From: Chloroflexota bacterium
GTDB lineage: Bacteria; Chloroflexota; Anaerolineae; Anaerolineales; Villigracilaceae
NCBI GenBank assembly: GCA_016219545.1
Contig: JACRMH010000041.1
Span: 179,666 to 243,665, forward strand
DNA: 64,000 nt
Direction: 5' to 3'
The stretch's first letter is position 1. Every line of letters starts with the position of its first letter. Below the pieces are notes generated by a model that saw only the letters and a program-made list of their open reading frames with translations, searched no databases and was not told the origin of the DNA. Below are positions 33,894 through 42,781 of this stretch, piece by piece. Made by a program: the position numbers and the translations under genes.

Positions 33894-35631
33894 ATTTGAA
33901 ACTCCCTATATGGCAGACTGGTTTGCCATTTCCCTGAGATGGATCATGCTCATAGGCTTGAGCGTGTCGCTGGGGCTTGGACAAAAATTGGACCCCGCCA
34001 CATCCTGGCCGCTGGGGCTGATGATCGCATGGAATCTTGTCATGACCATGCTGGCCAGTATGAGCATCCGTTTGAGTGAGCACCGCCGCATCAGCTTCGT
34101 GGTGGATCTTTTACTGGCGGGAATATTTTATTGGGTACAGGGGGGGCTTTTCGGTCCCGCGTTTTGGGTGGGCTTATTACCGATCTTAACCAGTTCGATC
34201 TTCTTTGAATTTTTCGGCGCAGTGCTTTCGTCTGTTTTGTTTTCCGCCCTGATAATTTATTCAGGCATAGAGGCTGGGAATCTTTATTTCTCGATCTTTG
34301 TTTCAGTGATAATGGTTGCGCTGAGTCTTGTTTTTGGTTTCCTTGGCAGGCGTATGGTTCTGAACATCAGACAGAACCGTTCGATGTTCCTGGATAGTGA
34401 AGACAAGAACCGCGCCATGCAGACCGAACGGATGCGCGCCATTTATGAATTGACCTCGGCGATATCGTCCACGTTGAGTTACAAGCGCGTGCTCGAAACA
34501 GCATTGGATATGAGCGCCACCGCATTAAACCCCGACCCGGAGCAATTGATCAGCGACCCGCTGGTAAGTATGGTCATGTTGTTCAACAGTGGAAAACTAC
34601 GCATCGGTTTTGCGCGGAGGTTAACCAATGCGGATATGAGGCTTACTTTTGACGCCGCGGAAGGACTTCTAAAAAAAGCGCTTGACGATGGAGAGCCGAT
34701 CAGCCTCAAAGATATTGGATATGACCCTGAGCTTGGCCGGGTTGTGGCGCTCAGGACCTGTACCAGCGGATATTGCTTCCCATTGCGCAGCGGACTTAAT
34801 GTGTATGGCGTGTTGCTGTATGCTCATCCGACCCCGAATTATTTCAACACAGATCGCTGCGATCTGCTGGATATTATCGGCAGGCAGTCTGTGATCGCCA
34901 TTCAAAACGCGCGGTTATATCAGGACCTTGTTGAAGAAAAAGAACGCATGGTGGAAGTCCATGAAGAAGCCCGCAAGAAACTGGCGCGGGACCTGCATGA
35001 TGGACCCACTCAATCGGTTGCGGCAATTGCGATGCGCCTTAACATTGCGAGGCGCATGATGGCAAAGGACACCAAACTCGCAACTGATGAACTTATCAAA
35101 CTGGAAGAACTCGCCCACCGCACCACCAAAGAGATCCGGCATATGCTGTTCACCCTGCGCCCGCTCATTCTTGAATCGCAGGGACTGGCGGCCGCCGTAC
35201 AAGCCATGTCGGATAAAATGAAAGAGACCTATAACCAAAAAGTGATGGTCAATATTGAGGAGCGGGTTGCCACTCAACTCGAAATGGGCAAACAAGGTGT
35301 GATCTTTTACATCATTGAAGAAGCGGTGAATAATGCCCGCAAACATGCCGCCGCAGAAACGATCAACGTGAATTTACGCCAAATGGAAGCCGGCATTGCC
35401 CTTTTGGAAGTCATTGATAACGGCGTAGGCTTCGATGTGAAGGCCATGTCACAGGCTTACGAAAAACGCGCGAACAGCAGTCTCGGCATGGTTAACTTAA
35501 GGGAACGCTCTGAGCTCGTGAATGGACTGCTCCAAATCGACTCGGCGCCGGGAAAAGGCACAAAGGTCCGTGTTTATATTCCGCTCACCGAAGATGCCGC
35601 TGACCGTTTGCACCACGGACGCTCGAAGTAA
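33883..35631 (+). CDS. GAF-containing sensor histidine kinase (NarL-partner type)
   Basis: 582 residues. Five to six membrane helices (about 15-165), a GAF-like domain (about 190-350), then HisKA_3 dimerisation with the phosphorylated His in KLARDLHDGPTQSVAAIAMR and an HATPase_c domain: EEAVNNARKHA, VIDNGVGFDV, SSLGMVNLRER. Kinases of this type usually pair with a LuxR/NarL response regulator, which is not nearby. The start lies inside the preceding sulfotransferase gene, suggesting translation coupled to the glycan cluster, although that may simply be a compact genome. Confidence 0.93.
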   Translation: MMRKFETPYMADWFAISLRWIMLIGLSVSLGLGQKLDPATSWPLGLMIAWNLVMTMLASMSIRLSEHRRISFVVDLLLAGIFYWVQGGLFGPAFWVGLLPILTSSIFFEFFGAVLSSVLFSALIIYSGIEAGNLYFSIFVSVIMVALSLVFGFLGRRMVLNIRQNRSMFLDSEDKNRAMQTERMRAIYELTSAISSTLSYKRVLETALDMSATALNPDPEQLISDPLVSMVMLFNSGKLRIGFARRLTNADMRLTFDAAEGLLKKALDDGEPISLKDIGYDPELGRVVALRTCTSGYCFPLRSGLNVYGVLLYAHPTPNYFNTDRCDLLDIIGRQSVIAIQNARLYQDLVEEKERMVEVHEEARKKLARDLHDGPTQSVAAIAMRLNIARRMMAKDTKLATDELIKLEELAHRTTKEIRHMLFTLRPLILESQGLAAAVQAMSDKMKETYNQKVMVNIEERVATQLEMGKQGVIFYIIEEAVNNARKHAAAETINVNLRQMEAGIALLEVIDNGVGFDVKAMSQAYEKRANSSLGMVNLRERSELVNGLLQIDSAPGKGTKVRVYIPLTEDAADRLHHGRSK

Positions 35632-35633
35632 AA

Positions 35634-36491
35634 ATGCCGCTAGCCGCTGAACACTACTACTTTGTCGATGAGGCAGAGACTACCAATAAAAAACGCCCGC
35701 CCATGATCTTGATCCATGGCGCGGGCGGTAATCATTTATCCTGGCCTCCGCAGATCCGCCGCATGGCTGATGAAAGGATCTATGCTCCCGACCTTTCGGG
35801 TCATGGAAAATCCGAGGGGCTGGGTAGGCATTCCATTGATGCCTATGCCGATGATGTGATCGCTTTTATGAAGGAATTAAATATCCGCGCGGCAGTGGTG
35901 GCAGGAATATCAATGGGAAGCGCAGTTGCGCTTACTATGGCATTGAAATATCCGAAGAAAATCCTCGGTTTGGGGCTGCTTGGTGCGGGTGCAAAGCTGC
36001 GAGTTGCACCATCCATTTTGGAAACGGCGGGTAACCCAAATACTTTTGAATCTGCTGTGGATATTATCAATGTGAATTGTTTCAGCGCGGACGCTCCGCA
36101 GAATTTACTGCAACTTTCGAAGCAGCAATTAATGGAAGCGCGTCCGCCCGTTTTGCTGGGCGATTTTTTGGCGTGCAATGAGTTTGATGTGACAGGTCAA
36201 CTGGAGCAAATAAAAATTCCCACCATAATTGTCTGCGGCGCAGAAGATAAAATGACACCCGTAAAATATTCGGAATTTCTACAACATGAAATTGCCAGCT
36301 CGCAACTTCATGTTGTAGAGAATGCAGGTCATCTGGTCATGGCTGAGCAACCCGATACGGTTGCGGACTTATTGAAGCACTTTTTGGATGATCTTCCACC
36401 GCGCACACGAAAGAAAAAAGAGCGCATCATTTCTGACGGGGAAGCTGGCCCTGTCCAACAAGCAGGATCAAAATTGACAGACCGTTCATAA
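35634..36491 (+). CDS. Alpha/beta hydrolase
   Basis: 285 residues. The oxyanion HGAGG (about 27-31), nucleophile Ser in AGISMGSAV (about 93), acid Asp in CGAEDKMTP and His in NAGHLVMAE give a complete triad. The C-terminal tail (~30 residues, RTRKKKERI) is basic and extra. Starts 2 bp after the kinase stop. Substrate unknown. Its end overlaps the convergent rdgB end by 6 bp. Confidence 0.88.
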   Translation: MPLAAEHYYFVDEAETTNKKRPPMILIHGAGGNHLSWPPQIRRMADERIYAPDLSGHGKSEGLGRHSIDAYADDVIAFMKELNIRAAVVAGISMGSAVALTMALKYPKKILGLGLLGAGAKLRVAPSILETAGNPNTFESAVDIINVNCFSADAPQNLLQLSKQQLMEARPPVLLGDFLACNEFDVTGQLEQIKIPTIIVCGAEDKMTPVKYSEFLQHEIASSQLHVVENAGHLVMAEQPDTVADLLKHFLDDLPPRTRKKKERIISDGEAGPVQQAGSKLTDRS

Positions 36492-37085
36492 CCCGAATAT
36501 CTTCTTCAGAATAGGGATTGCATTCATCACCGCTTTAGCCCGATGGCTAAGGCGGTTTTTTTCTTCCATGCCCAACTCTGCCATTGTTTTATTTAATTCA
36601 GGAAAGAGAAAAATGGGATCATACCCAAAGCCATTGTCGCCGCGTTCTTCGGGGATGATCTCGCCGTAGCAATTGCCGTCAACGATTTGAATATCATTTT
36701 GCGGCGCTGAAATTGCAATCGTTGCATGGAAATGCGCTGTCCACGGACGCGGCTTGTCTTTTAGATTCTCCAGCATATAAGCACGGCGGTCTGCATCTTT
36801 TGCGCCTGGCTTGGGATGGTAGCGCGCGGAATATAACCCGGGTGCGCCATCAAACGCATCCACTTCGAGGCCAGAGTCATCAGCGAGGGAGATAAGTCCG
36901 CTGGCTTGGGCGAAGGCGATGGCTTTCTTGGCGGCGTTCTCGTCATAAGTTGTGCCGTCTTCTTCCACATCAAGATCCAAGTTGATATCCGCTGGTGTAA
37001 GGAGTTCTAAATCCAGCCCTTTTAATAAGTCCTGAAGTTCTTTGACTTTGCCTTTGTTGTTTGTTGCGATTAAAAGTTTTTTCAC
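36486..37085 (-). CDS. rdgB: XTP/dITP diphosphatase (non-canonical purine NTP pyrophosphatase)
   Basis: 199 residues, full length. LIATNNKGKVKEL at the start, DDSGLEVDAFDGAPGLYSAR (about 69-88) and NGFGYDPIF are the HAM1/RdgB signatures. It removes inosine and xanthosine triphosphates before they reach DNA. Its start overlaps the queG stop by 4 bp on the same strand. Confidence 0.96.
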   Translation of the reverse strand: MKKLLIATNNKGKVKELQDLLKGLDLELLTPADINLDLDVEEDGTTYDENAAKKAIAFAQASGLISLADDSGLEVDAFDGAPGLYSARYHPKPGAKDADRRAYMLENLKDKPRPWTAHFHATIAISAPQNDIQIVDGNCYGEIIPEERGDNGFGYDPIFLFPELNKTMAELGMEEKNRLSHRAKAVMNAIPILKKIFGL

Positions 37086-38101
37086 TTCTCACCTTTTACT
37101 TTTTGTATTGCCCATTTAGCATGTTCTCTTACCATTGACTCATCACGTGCAGCTTGTTCCAAAACGGGAATGTCTTTTGCGTTTCCGTTATTTCCAATTG
37201 CAACGGCGAGGTTCCTCAAATATCCACGCCGCTTGGCGCGTTTGATGGGACTCTTCTTGAAGCGTTGATTAAACTCAACGGATGTCAGAAGCAGGTCATC
37301 GGTCAGAACAGGAAGCGGGATTTTCGGCTCAAAGGCAGAGTCTGCTGGAAGGGAGAATCGATTCCACGGGCAGGCTTGCTGACAGATGTCGCATCCAAAA
37401 ATCCAATCCTTCATCAATGGACGGATTTCTTCGGGAATATCCTCTTTGAGTTCGATGGTGAGATAGGAAATGCAACGGCGCGCATCTATGGTGCGGTTGG
37501 GGAGAATGCATTCTGTGGGGCAGGCGTTGATACACCGCGTGCAAGTGCCGCAATGGTCGGTGACAAATGGCTCGTCGGGTTCAAGTTCAATGCCAAGCAG
37601 GATTTCTGCTAGAAAAAATGTAGAGCCTACCTTTGGGTTTATTAATAGCGTGTTCTTGCCGATCCAACCCAAGCCTGCGCGTTGTGCAAGATCGCGTTCA
37701 AGGATCGGACCTGTATCTGTGTAATAGCGATTTGGAACTGGATGCCCAACCTGTTCTTCGATAAATTCAACGATCAATTTCAAACGCGGCGGAATGATGT
37801 CGTGATAGTCATCGCCAAGGGCATAGGAGGCGATGCGGAATGCAGGACTAGGTTGGATCGGTGTATATGGCAGGGCGAGAACAATAATGGATTTACAGTT
37901 GGGAAGGATTTGTTGCGGGTCGGCGCGGCGGATAAGGCTCCGTTCCTCGGCTAGGTAATTCATTGCGCCGTGCATACCATTACCCAGCCATGATTCAAAA
38001 ATGGAATAATGCGGGGGTGGATTAAAAGAAGTAACGCCAGCCAGGGTGAACCCTAGCTGGCGCGCTTTGTTTTTTATGACCTGTTTAAGTGCGGCTGTCA
38101 C
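37082..38101 (-). CDS. queG: Epoxyqueuosine reductase
   Basis: 339 residues. A cobalamin-binding N-terminal domain is followed by two 4Fe-4S motifs, CGTCTRCINACPTECIL (about 185-201) and CDICQQACPW (about 237-246), and a short C-terminal HEAT-like stretch (GYLRNLAVAIGN). It catalyses the last step of the queuosine tRNA modification. YYTDTGPILERDLAQRAGLG is the conserved central block. No other queuosine gene is in the window. Confidence 0.95.
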   Translation of the reverse strand: MTAALKQVIKNKARQLGFTLAGVTSFNPPPHYSIFESWLGNGMHGAMNYLAEERSLIRRADPQQILPNCKSIIVLALPYTPIQPSPAFRIASYALGDDYHDIIPPRLKLIVEFIEEQVGHPVPNRYYTDTGPILERDLAQRAGLGWIGKNTLLINPKVGSTFFLAEILLGIELEPDEPFVTDHCGTCTRCINACPTECILPNRTIDARRCISYLTIELKEDIPEEIRPLMKDWIFGCDICQQACPWNRFSLPADSAFEPKIPLPVLTDDLLLTSVEFNQRFKKSPIKRAKRRGYLRNLAVAIGNNGNAKDIPVLEQAARDESMVREHAKWAIQKVKGEK

Positions 38102-38105
38102 TTTT

Positions 38106-38723
38106 TTATTTGACGATGATCTTCACGAAGACAGCCTTGCCAAATATAATGCCCTTGGCGTTTGCCATTTGCCAGGCACTGGTATATTCGCCAAGTTTGG
38201 TGGGCGCTTTGAAATTCACAGAGACTTCCACTTCCTGCCCAACTTGGACCAAAGTTCCCAAGGGGACTGCCACACCGTTCATCTTCTCACCGTAGGAAAA
38301 GATCAACTTGTATCCGTCGCCCCAGGCGCAAATGCCTGTGTTCTTGATCTTCCATGTTTTTACAAATTCCTGTCCCGGAGTCATGGCAGTGCCATCTATA
38401 ATGGTGACATCCACTGTAGCGGTGTCGAAGGACATGTTATCGCAAAGTTCACCGGGGGTACCGAGAGCGATCTGGGTTGAATCAGCTGCTAATGTGGTAA
38501 CTGTAGGGGTTATGGTCGCTGATTCCGGTATAGGTGTTTCTGTGGGAGGGAATGGCGTAGGGGTGAAAGCCGCCGCTGTAAGAGTAAACTCTGCCACAAC
38601 GGTGTTGGCCGCAGAGGTGCGAATTGCATTTACATCCGGTGTAGGCGGGATGGGCGTGGCAGGCGCGCAAGCGGCGAGCACCAACATGACTGTTATTACA
38701 ATGACAAGAAATTTTGTTTTCAT
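38106..38723 (-). CDS. NBR1-Ig-like lipoprotein 1
   Basis: 205 residues. Signal peptide with lipobox LAAC (Cys19), a Pro/Thr-rich linker (about 20-85), then an NBR1 Ig-like ('FW') domain (about 95-205) marked by KTWKIKNTGICAWGDGY, a middle VGQEVEVSVNFKAPTKLGEY and a late Trp in SAWQMANAKG. In eukaryotes this domain occurs in the autophagy receptor NBR1; bacterial forms are common in Chloroflexota and are presumed to bind proteins or glycans. First of four consecutive relatives. 5 bp after the queG start on the same strand side. Confidence 0.87.
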   Translation of the reverse strand: MKTKFLVIVITVMLVLAACAPATPIPPTPDVNAIRTSAANTVVAEFTLTAAAFTPTPFPPTETPIPESATITPTVTTLAADSTQIALGTPGELCDNMSFDTATVDVTIIDGTAMTPGQEFVKTWKIKNTGICAWGDGYKLIFSYGEKMNGVAVPLGTLVQVGQEVEVSVNFKAPTKLGEYTSAWQMANAKGIIFGKAVFVKIIVK

Positions 38724-38732
38724 GGTGTTCTC

Positions 38733-39455
38733 TTATTTAATTTCAAATCTGATCCAAACCTGCGGACCAAATATATTGCCTTTGTCGTCCTTTAATTTCC
38801 AAAATGCTTCATATCTACCGGGGTCACGAGGGGTGACAAAATGTAGAACAAAGAGCTGGCTACTTTTTGGCTTGGTAAATTCGCTTGGATCCTTGAGTGT
38901 AATGATCGTTTGTTTCCAATCAATCAGGGGGCTGGAGATATCCTTCATAAGGAAGAAAGAATAACCTTCGTCCCAATCGCAAGTTCCCGTGTTGATGATC
39001 GACCAGCCATGGGTATATTCTGTTTTAGGTTTTAATACAGTCCAGTCTACTACTGCTGCGCCGTTGTCATATTCAAAAGCGCCATCATTACAGCCATTCT
39101 TTGTAGTGCCCGCTGGAGCGCCGCTCCCGAGCGTCGCAAAAGGTGTACCCCCAAGCGGGGTCATACCTGGCAGTGCGGTATTTAAAGGTGACACTGTACC
39201 AACTGGTGCAAATGTGGGAAGTACGCCCAGAGTTGGGGTCGGCAGAAGTGTATTGGTTGGCATTGGGGTTGGCGGGATAGCCATGGCAGTCTGGGTTTGC
39301 TGCATGGAAACTTGGGTTAGTGCGATACTGACCGCTTGAGTTTGAATCGCCCCTGTATCTTGTGTCGGGGCGGGTGTAGCGCCTAAAGAACAGGAACTCA
39401 TGACGATGGCTAGTATCATTGTTCCTGCCAGCCATAGTGAATTACGAAATTTCAT
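38733..39455 (-). CDS. NBR1-Ig-like lipoprotein 2
   Basis: 240 residues. Lipobox MSSC (Cys22), a long linker rich in Pro, Thr and Gly (about 25-115), and an FW domain with GWSIINTGTCDWDEGYSF and AFWKLKDDKGNIFG. It carries more acidic residues than the others. A -10-like TATAAT (minus strand, 39484-39489) and GGAGG upstream suggest its own promoter. Confidence 0.86.
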   Translation of the reverse strand: MKFRNSLWLAGTMILAIVMSSCSLGATPAPTQDTGAIQTQAVSIALTQVSMQQTQTAMAIPPTPMPTNTLLPTPTLGVLPTFAPVGTVSPLNTALPGMTPLGGTPFATLGSGAPAGTTKNGCNDGAFEYDNGAAVVDWTVLKPKTEYTHGWSIINTGTCDWDEGYSFFLMKDISSPLIDWKQTIITLKDPSEFTKPKSSQLFVLHFVTPRDPGRYEAFWKLKDDKGNIFGPQVWIRFEIK

Positions 39456-39518
39456 GTTAATAACCTCCGAAAATGTTTACTTGATTATAACGCACCTAAG
39501 AGCGCCATTTTAAAGTCC

Positions 39519-40688
39519 CTATGGTGCAGAGGTACTGGTCGGTGTTGGGGTAGGCGTCGCAGGGGGGCTTCCCAGACGGGTGATTCGCGGGTTGAGCCAG
39601 ACGGCAGAATCTTTGTCATTTGACCCGTTTGCGCTTACAAAGAGAATAAACTTCACGGATTTTCCAGCGAGGGCACTTAGGTCAAGGTCAATCGGGTAGA
39701 CCTTGCCTTCATACACTTCGTGCCAGCTTTCCAAAGTCTTGGTCTCACCTTTGAACGTGTAATCGAGCCGAAAAATAACATTGCATTTTTTTGCTTTGAT
39801 CTGGCATCCCACCGTTGCACGGAAATGATCCCCATCCTGTACGCTAAAGGCAGGAAATTCCCCGCGGACGATGCCATTTTCCTTGTCCTGAGGAAATGTA
39901 AGCAAGCCTGGTGTGGTTGCAGTTGCATCGTTTTCCAGAACGGGCGCATCCAGTTTGAGGACGAATCCCCTCGCATCACCCTCTGTGCCCGGGCAGGGAA
40001 GGGCTTCTTTCTTGTTTCTCCAACTGGCATCGCAATATTTTGCAACGAACTCATAGGCTGTATAGCTATCACCCTTCACTTTTACGTCCACCCAAACTGA
40101 GGAGTCTGCCTGTGCGCCAATGCCAAACAACACCCCGGAAGCATTGCGCAACTTCCAGTACCCGCGAAATTTCCCATCATCATTAGGCGCTTTAAAAGTG
40201 ACCGGAATTTCAATGTATTGCCCGGGGTTGACGTTCCCGGCCAGTCCTACATCCGACGGTCCGCTCATTTGATCGCCACCAACAAAGACCAGACTATAGG
40301 AAGTGGTCCATGAGCAGGCGCCAATGTTCTTGATGCGCCAGATTTTTACAAAGGAACTTTTCCTTGCAACAAGACTTCCATCCGGATAAGTGACATCGGC
40401 CAGAAATTGTGCCGCATCACATCTGGACGTTGGGGCTGCTACTGTTGCGAAGGGAGTCATCGTTGGTGGAGATACCACTAACGTGGCGGTTGGCAGAGGC
40501 AGCCCTGGGGTGGGTGTCGGGCTGATTGGTGTGCCAGCCGCTTCCAGCGTCTGGGCTGAGGCGGTATAGAGTCCATTTAATGTGGCAAAAGGGTCTGGCG
40601 TTGACGAATTCGCTTGAGCATTGCATGCAAGCTGGACAATGGTCATAACCGCAACAAAGAGGATAATTGGGGATTTTTTTGTAAACAT
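39519..40688 (-). CDS. NBR1-Ig-like lipoprotein 3 with an extra C-terminal domain
   Basis: 389 residues, the largest of the four. Lipobox QLAC (Cys22), linker, FW domain (about 90-205) with KIWRIKNIGACSWTTSYSL and GYWKLRNASGVLFG, then a further ~160-residue all-beta module (about 212-370) containing paired cysteines (KYCDASW, LPCPG, VGCQIKAKKC). The end is a Pro/Thr tail. The second module has the look of a carbohydrate- or protein-binding jelly roll, but I cannot name it. Confidence 0.85.
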   Translation of the reverse strand: MFTKKSPIILFVAVMTIVQLACNAQANSSTPDPFATLNGLYTASAQTLEAAGTPISPTPTPGLPLPTATLVVSPPTMTPFATVAAPTSRCDAAQFLADVTYPDGSLVARKSSFVKIWRIKNIGACSWTTSYSLVFVGGDQMSGPSDVGLAGNVNPGQYIEIPVTFKAPNDDGKFRGYWKLRNASGVLFGIGAQADSSVWVDVKVKGDSYTAYEFVAKYCDASWRNKKEALPCPGTEGDARGFVLKLDAPVLENDATATTPGLLTFPQDKENGIVRGEFPAFSVQDGDHFRATVGCQIKAKKCNVIFRLDYTFKGETKTLESWHEVYEGKVYPIDLDLSALAGKSVKFILFVSANGSNDKDSAVWLNPRITRLGSPPATPTPTPTSTSAP

Positions 40689-40758
40689 GGTTGATTTCTC
40701 CGTATGATCGTTTTCCGAAGATTAAAGACGAAGATGGATTAAGGATAGTTCCCATAAA

Positions 40759-40787
40759 AAAGAAGCCAGAAATCTCTGGCTTCTTTC
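40759..40787 (-). terminator. Terminator after NBR1-Ig-like gene 4
   Basis: AAAGAAGCCAGA and TCTGGCTTCTTT form a 12-bp stem around AATC. Read on the minus strand it ends in a T run, downstream of the gene ending at 40824. Confidence 0.88.
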
Positions 40788-40823
40788 AAGTTGGTGAGAG
40801 TAAACACTTTGTATCAGAATTAA

Positions 40824-41735
40824 CTACGGACAGGTAAAGTTTGCCCGTCCAAACTGTTGGTTATTGGGAGTATCAATGTAAATATCAATCCAATATGTAC
40901 CCGTGCTAGATGTTGACCATGTTGTACTTACAGTCTGTGTACCAGCTGAGGTGAAAACTATTGCGGGATGCGATGCTCCATCAATTGCGCCATCACTGCG
41001 AACCCAGTGATAGGTTACAGATCCTCCGCCATTTGCGGTGATACTGGCAGTAGCAGTGAATGCTCCGCACGTTCCCCCACTCGTAACCGAGGCGCTGCTT
41101 ACTGCAAAGGCAGGTGCAACGGTTACCGGAAGCTGTACTTTTATATCCACATAGAAAGTCCTGCCCTGGTGTCCGCTGACAATGGGCACAAGTACGCCGC
41201 CGTTGGTGGTAATGCGGAAGTATCCGCGATAACTGCCGACGGGAGTCGGGGCAGTGAGAGAAACTTCGAGGTCAATTTCCTGCCCGGGACCAACATCGCT
41301 GATTGGTTTGGATGCGGGTGCGCCCATTGAATCGCCGCTGTCAAAGACCAGCAAAAAACCCGTCCAAGTGCATGAGCCAATATTTTTAATGCGCCACTTC
41401 TTAAGAAAAGTCTGTCCGGGTGTCATGATGGTTCCATCAGGAATGGTTGGATCAGAGATGAACTGAGCCACGTTACAATTTGATGTAGCTGTGGCAGCCG
41501 GAGGATTTGTGTTGACCGGTTGTGGAATGGGGGTAAGTGTGGCAGGCGCAGGGATGGGTGTATTGCTTGGTATAACCACACCGGATACTGGAGTTGCGCT
41601 CAACAGTGCCTCTACAGTCTGTGCCGCCGCCGTGACACTGGCGTTTTGTCCCTGACCTCCCGTGGGCAGATTACATGCGCTTAGAAAAAAGGCAGCTATG
41701 ATCAACAGGTTAAACAGGCGTGTTATCTTGTTCAT
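40824..41735 (-). CDS. NBR1-Ig-like lipoprotein 4 with a C-terminal Ig-like domain
   Basis: 303 residues. Lipobox LSAC (Cys21), linker, FW domain (about 85-200) with KKWRIKNIGSCTWTGFLL, and a second beta domain (about 210-303) with TVSTTWSTSSTGTYWIDIYI, reminiscent of PKD or bacterial Ig folds. The late FW tryptophan is Phe here (GYFRITTNGG), a departure from the other three. It has its own terminator. Confidence 0.85.
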   Translation of the reverse strand: MNKITRLFNLLIIAAFFLSACNLPTGGQGQNASVTAAAQTVEALLSATPVSGVVIPSNTPIPAPATLTPIPQPVNTNPPAATATSNCNVAQFISDPTIPDGTIMTPGQTFLKKWRIKNIGSCTWTGFLLVFDSGDSMGAPASKPISDVGPGQEIDLEVSLTAPTPVGSYRGYFRITTNGGVLVPIVSGHQGRTFYVDIKVQLPVTVAPAFAVSSASVTSGGTCGAFTATASITANGGGSVTYHWVRSDGAIDGASHPAIVFTSAGTQTVSTTWSTSSTGTYWIDIYIDTPNNQQFGRANFTCP

Positions 41736-41825
41736 ATCTCTTCTCCTTTGATATTCTGGAATTGTACCGCAAGATGCTCTCGCGAATATCCCCCGCAGTT
41801 CTTACCAAAATTGAGTCTGAATATA

Positions 41826-41860
41826 AAAAGCGTCCCGCGTTATTCAATAACGCGGGACGT
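41826..41860 (-). terminator. Strong terminator after the toast-rack lipoprotein gene
   Basis: CGTCCCGCGTTATT (41831-41844) pairs perfectly with 41846-41859 over a one-base loop. On the minus strand it is followed by GCTTTTT. Confidence 0.93.
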
Positions 41861-41873
41861 ACTATTTGATAAT

Positions 41874-42716
41874 CTATTTAGTCAATGTGACATTTCCCGC
41901 GCCGATATTGATCACGAATGTCAGTGTGGGACCCTCACCGCTTTGTGTGTAGACTTTTCCGTTTTGGCTCCAGCCTGAGCCCACGTTGATGTTCGATGCT
42001 CCGCCATCTACTGTAACAACGGCGTTCATTCCTTCGGGCACAACAATAATAATGTTGCTTAATCCGCTGGAGATCGTGACCGAGGCATCGCGTTTGAGAT
42101 CGCCGCTAAAATCCAGGGTGTAATCGCCTGCGCCGGATGAAAACTCCAGCAAGCCGAAGTTGGCATTGGCGAGCCCGGTCATCTTTACGTTGGAAGCGCC
42201 CGTCTCGTAGTGGAAGACAGCCATCTGGGTCTGGTTCGGTTCAGAGAAGTTAAGGGACACTTCCGCTGCGCCGTCTCTGATGGACAGATTGTTCAGGGCA
42301 AGTCCGCCGAGCTCAAAAGTCCCTTTGTATGCGCCGGATTCAATCGTAAGACCCGTGGGGGTATTGCCGAGTTTAAGATTCCAAATGTTTTTCAAGCTTT
42401 TGTTTGAGGGAAATGCGTTGAAGTTCGTTTCGCTCAGCCCGAGATGGACTTCTCCTCCCTCTGTGGTGACCACCGGTTTGAACGCGGAATAATTGTAAGT
42501 AGCTGTGCCTTCAACAAGTTTCTCCGCGCCGGGGGACAGGGTCATTTCACCTGCGCCGAATGAAAGTTTGAGATTTACGTTGTCGCTGTCAAGCGTATCC
42601 ACCGATATTTTTTCTGTAACATCAGGTCCGGGCGTGGGCGCTTTGGGTAGATTGAATCCGCAAGCCATGGTGGCTAATGCGAGGATGGCTGTAAAAAGGA
42701 ATAATTTTCGAAACAT
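41874..42716 (-). CDS. Toast-rack (LiaF/DUF4097-like) lipoprotein
   Basis: 280 residues. Lipobox TMAC (Cys19), short Pro-rich linker, then a repetitive beta-helix-like domain with recurring Gly-Ala-Gly turns (FGAGEMTLSPGA, SSGAGDYTLDFSGD, INIGAGNVTLTK). This is the pattern of the toast-rack/LiaF C-terminal and DUF4097 families, which sense or bind at the envelope. Same strand as the four NBR1-Ig lipoproteins but with its own terminator. Confidence 0.78.
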   Translation of the reverse strand: MFRKLFLFTAILALATMACGFNLPKAPTPGPDVTEKISVDTLDSDNVNLKLSFGAGEMTLSPGAEKLVEGTATYNYSAFKPVVTTEGGEVHLGLSETNFNAFPSNKSLKNIWNLKLGNTPTGLTIESGAYKGTFELGGLALNNLSIRDGAAEVSLNFSEPNQTQMAVFHYETGASNVKMTGLANANFGLLEFSSGAGDYTLDFSGDLKRDASVTISSGLSNIIIVVPEGMNAVVTVDGGASNINVGSGWSQNGKVYTQSGEGPTLTFVINIGAGNVTLTK

Positions 42717-42781
42717 GGTGTATCTCCTCAGATAATTTTGTCTGGGAATGTATACGGATGCTTTTCGGTTTGGTTGCTCGG

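Noticed and set aside
38482..41380. Many short frames overlapping the lipoprotein genes
   Set aside because: They arise from the repetitive Pro/Thr linker codons in other frames and carry no ribosome sites.
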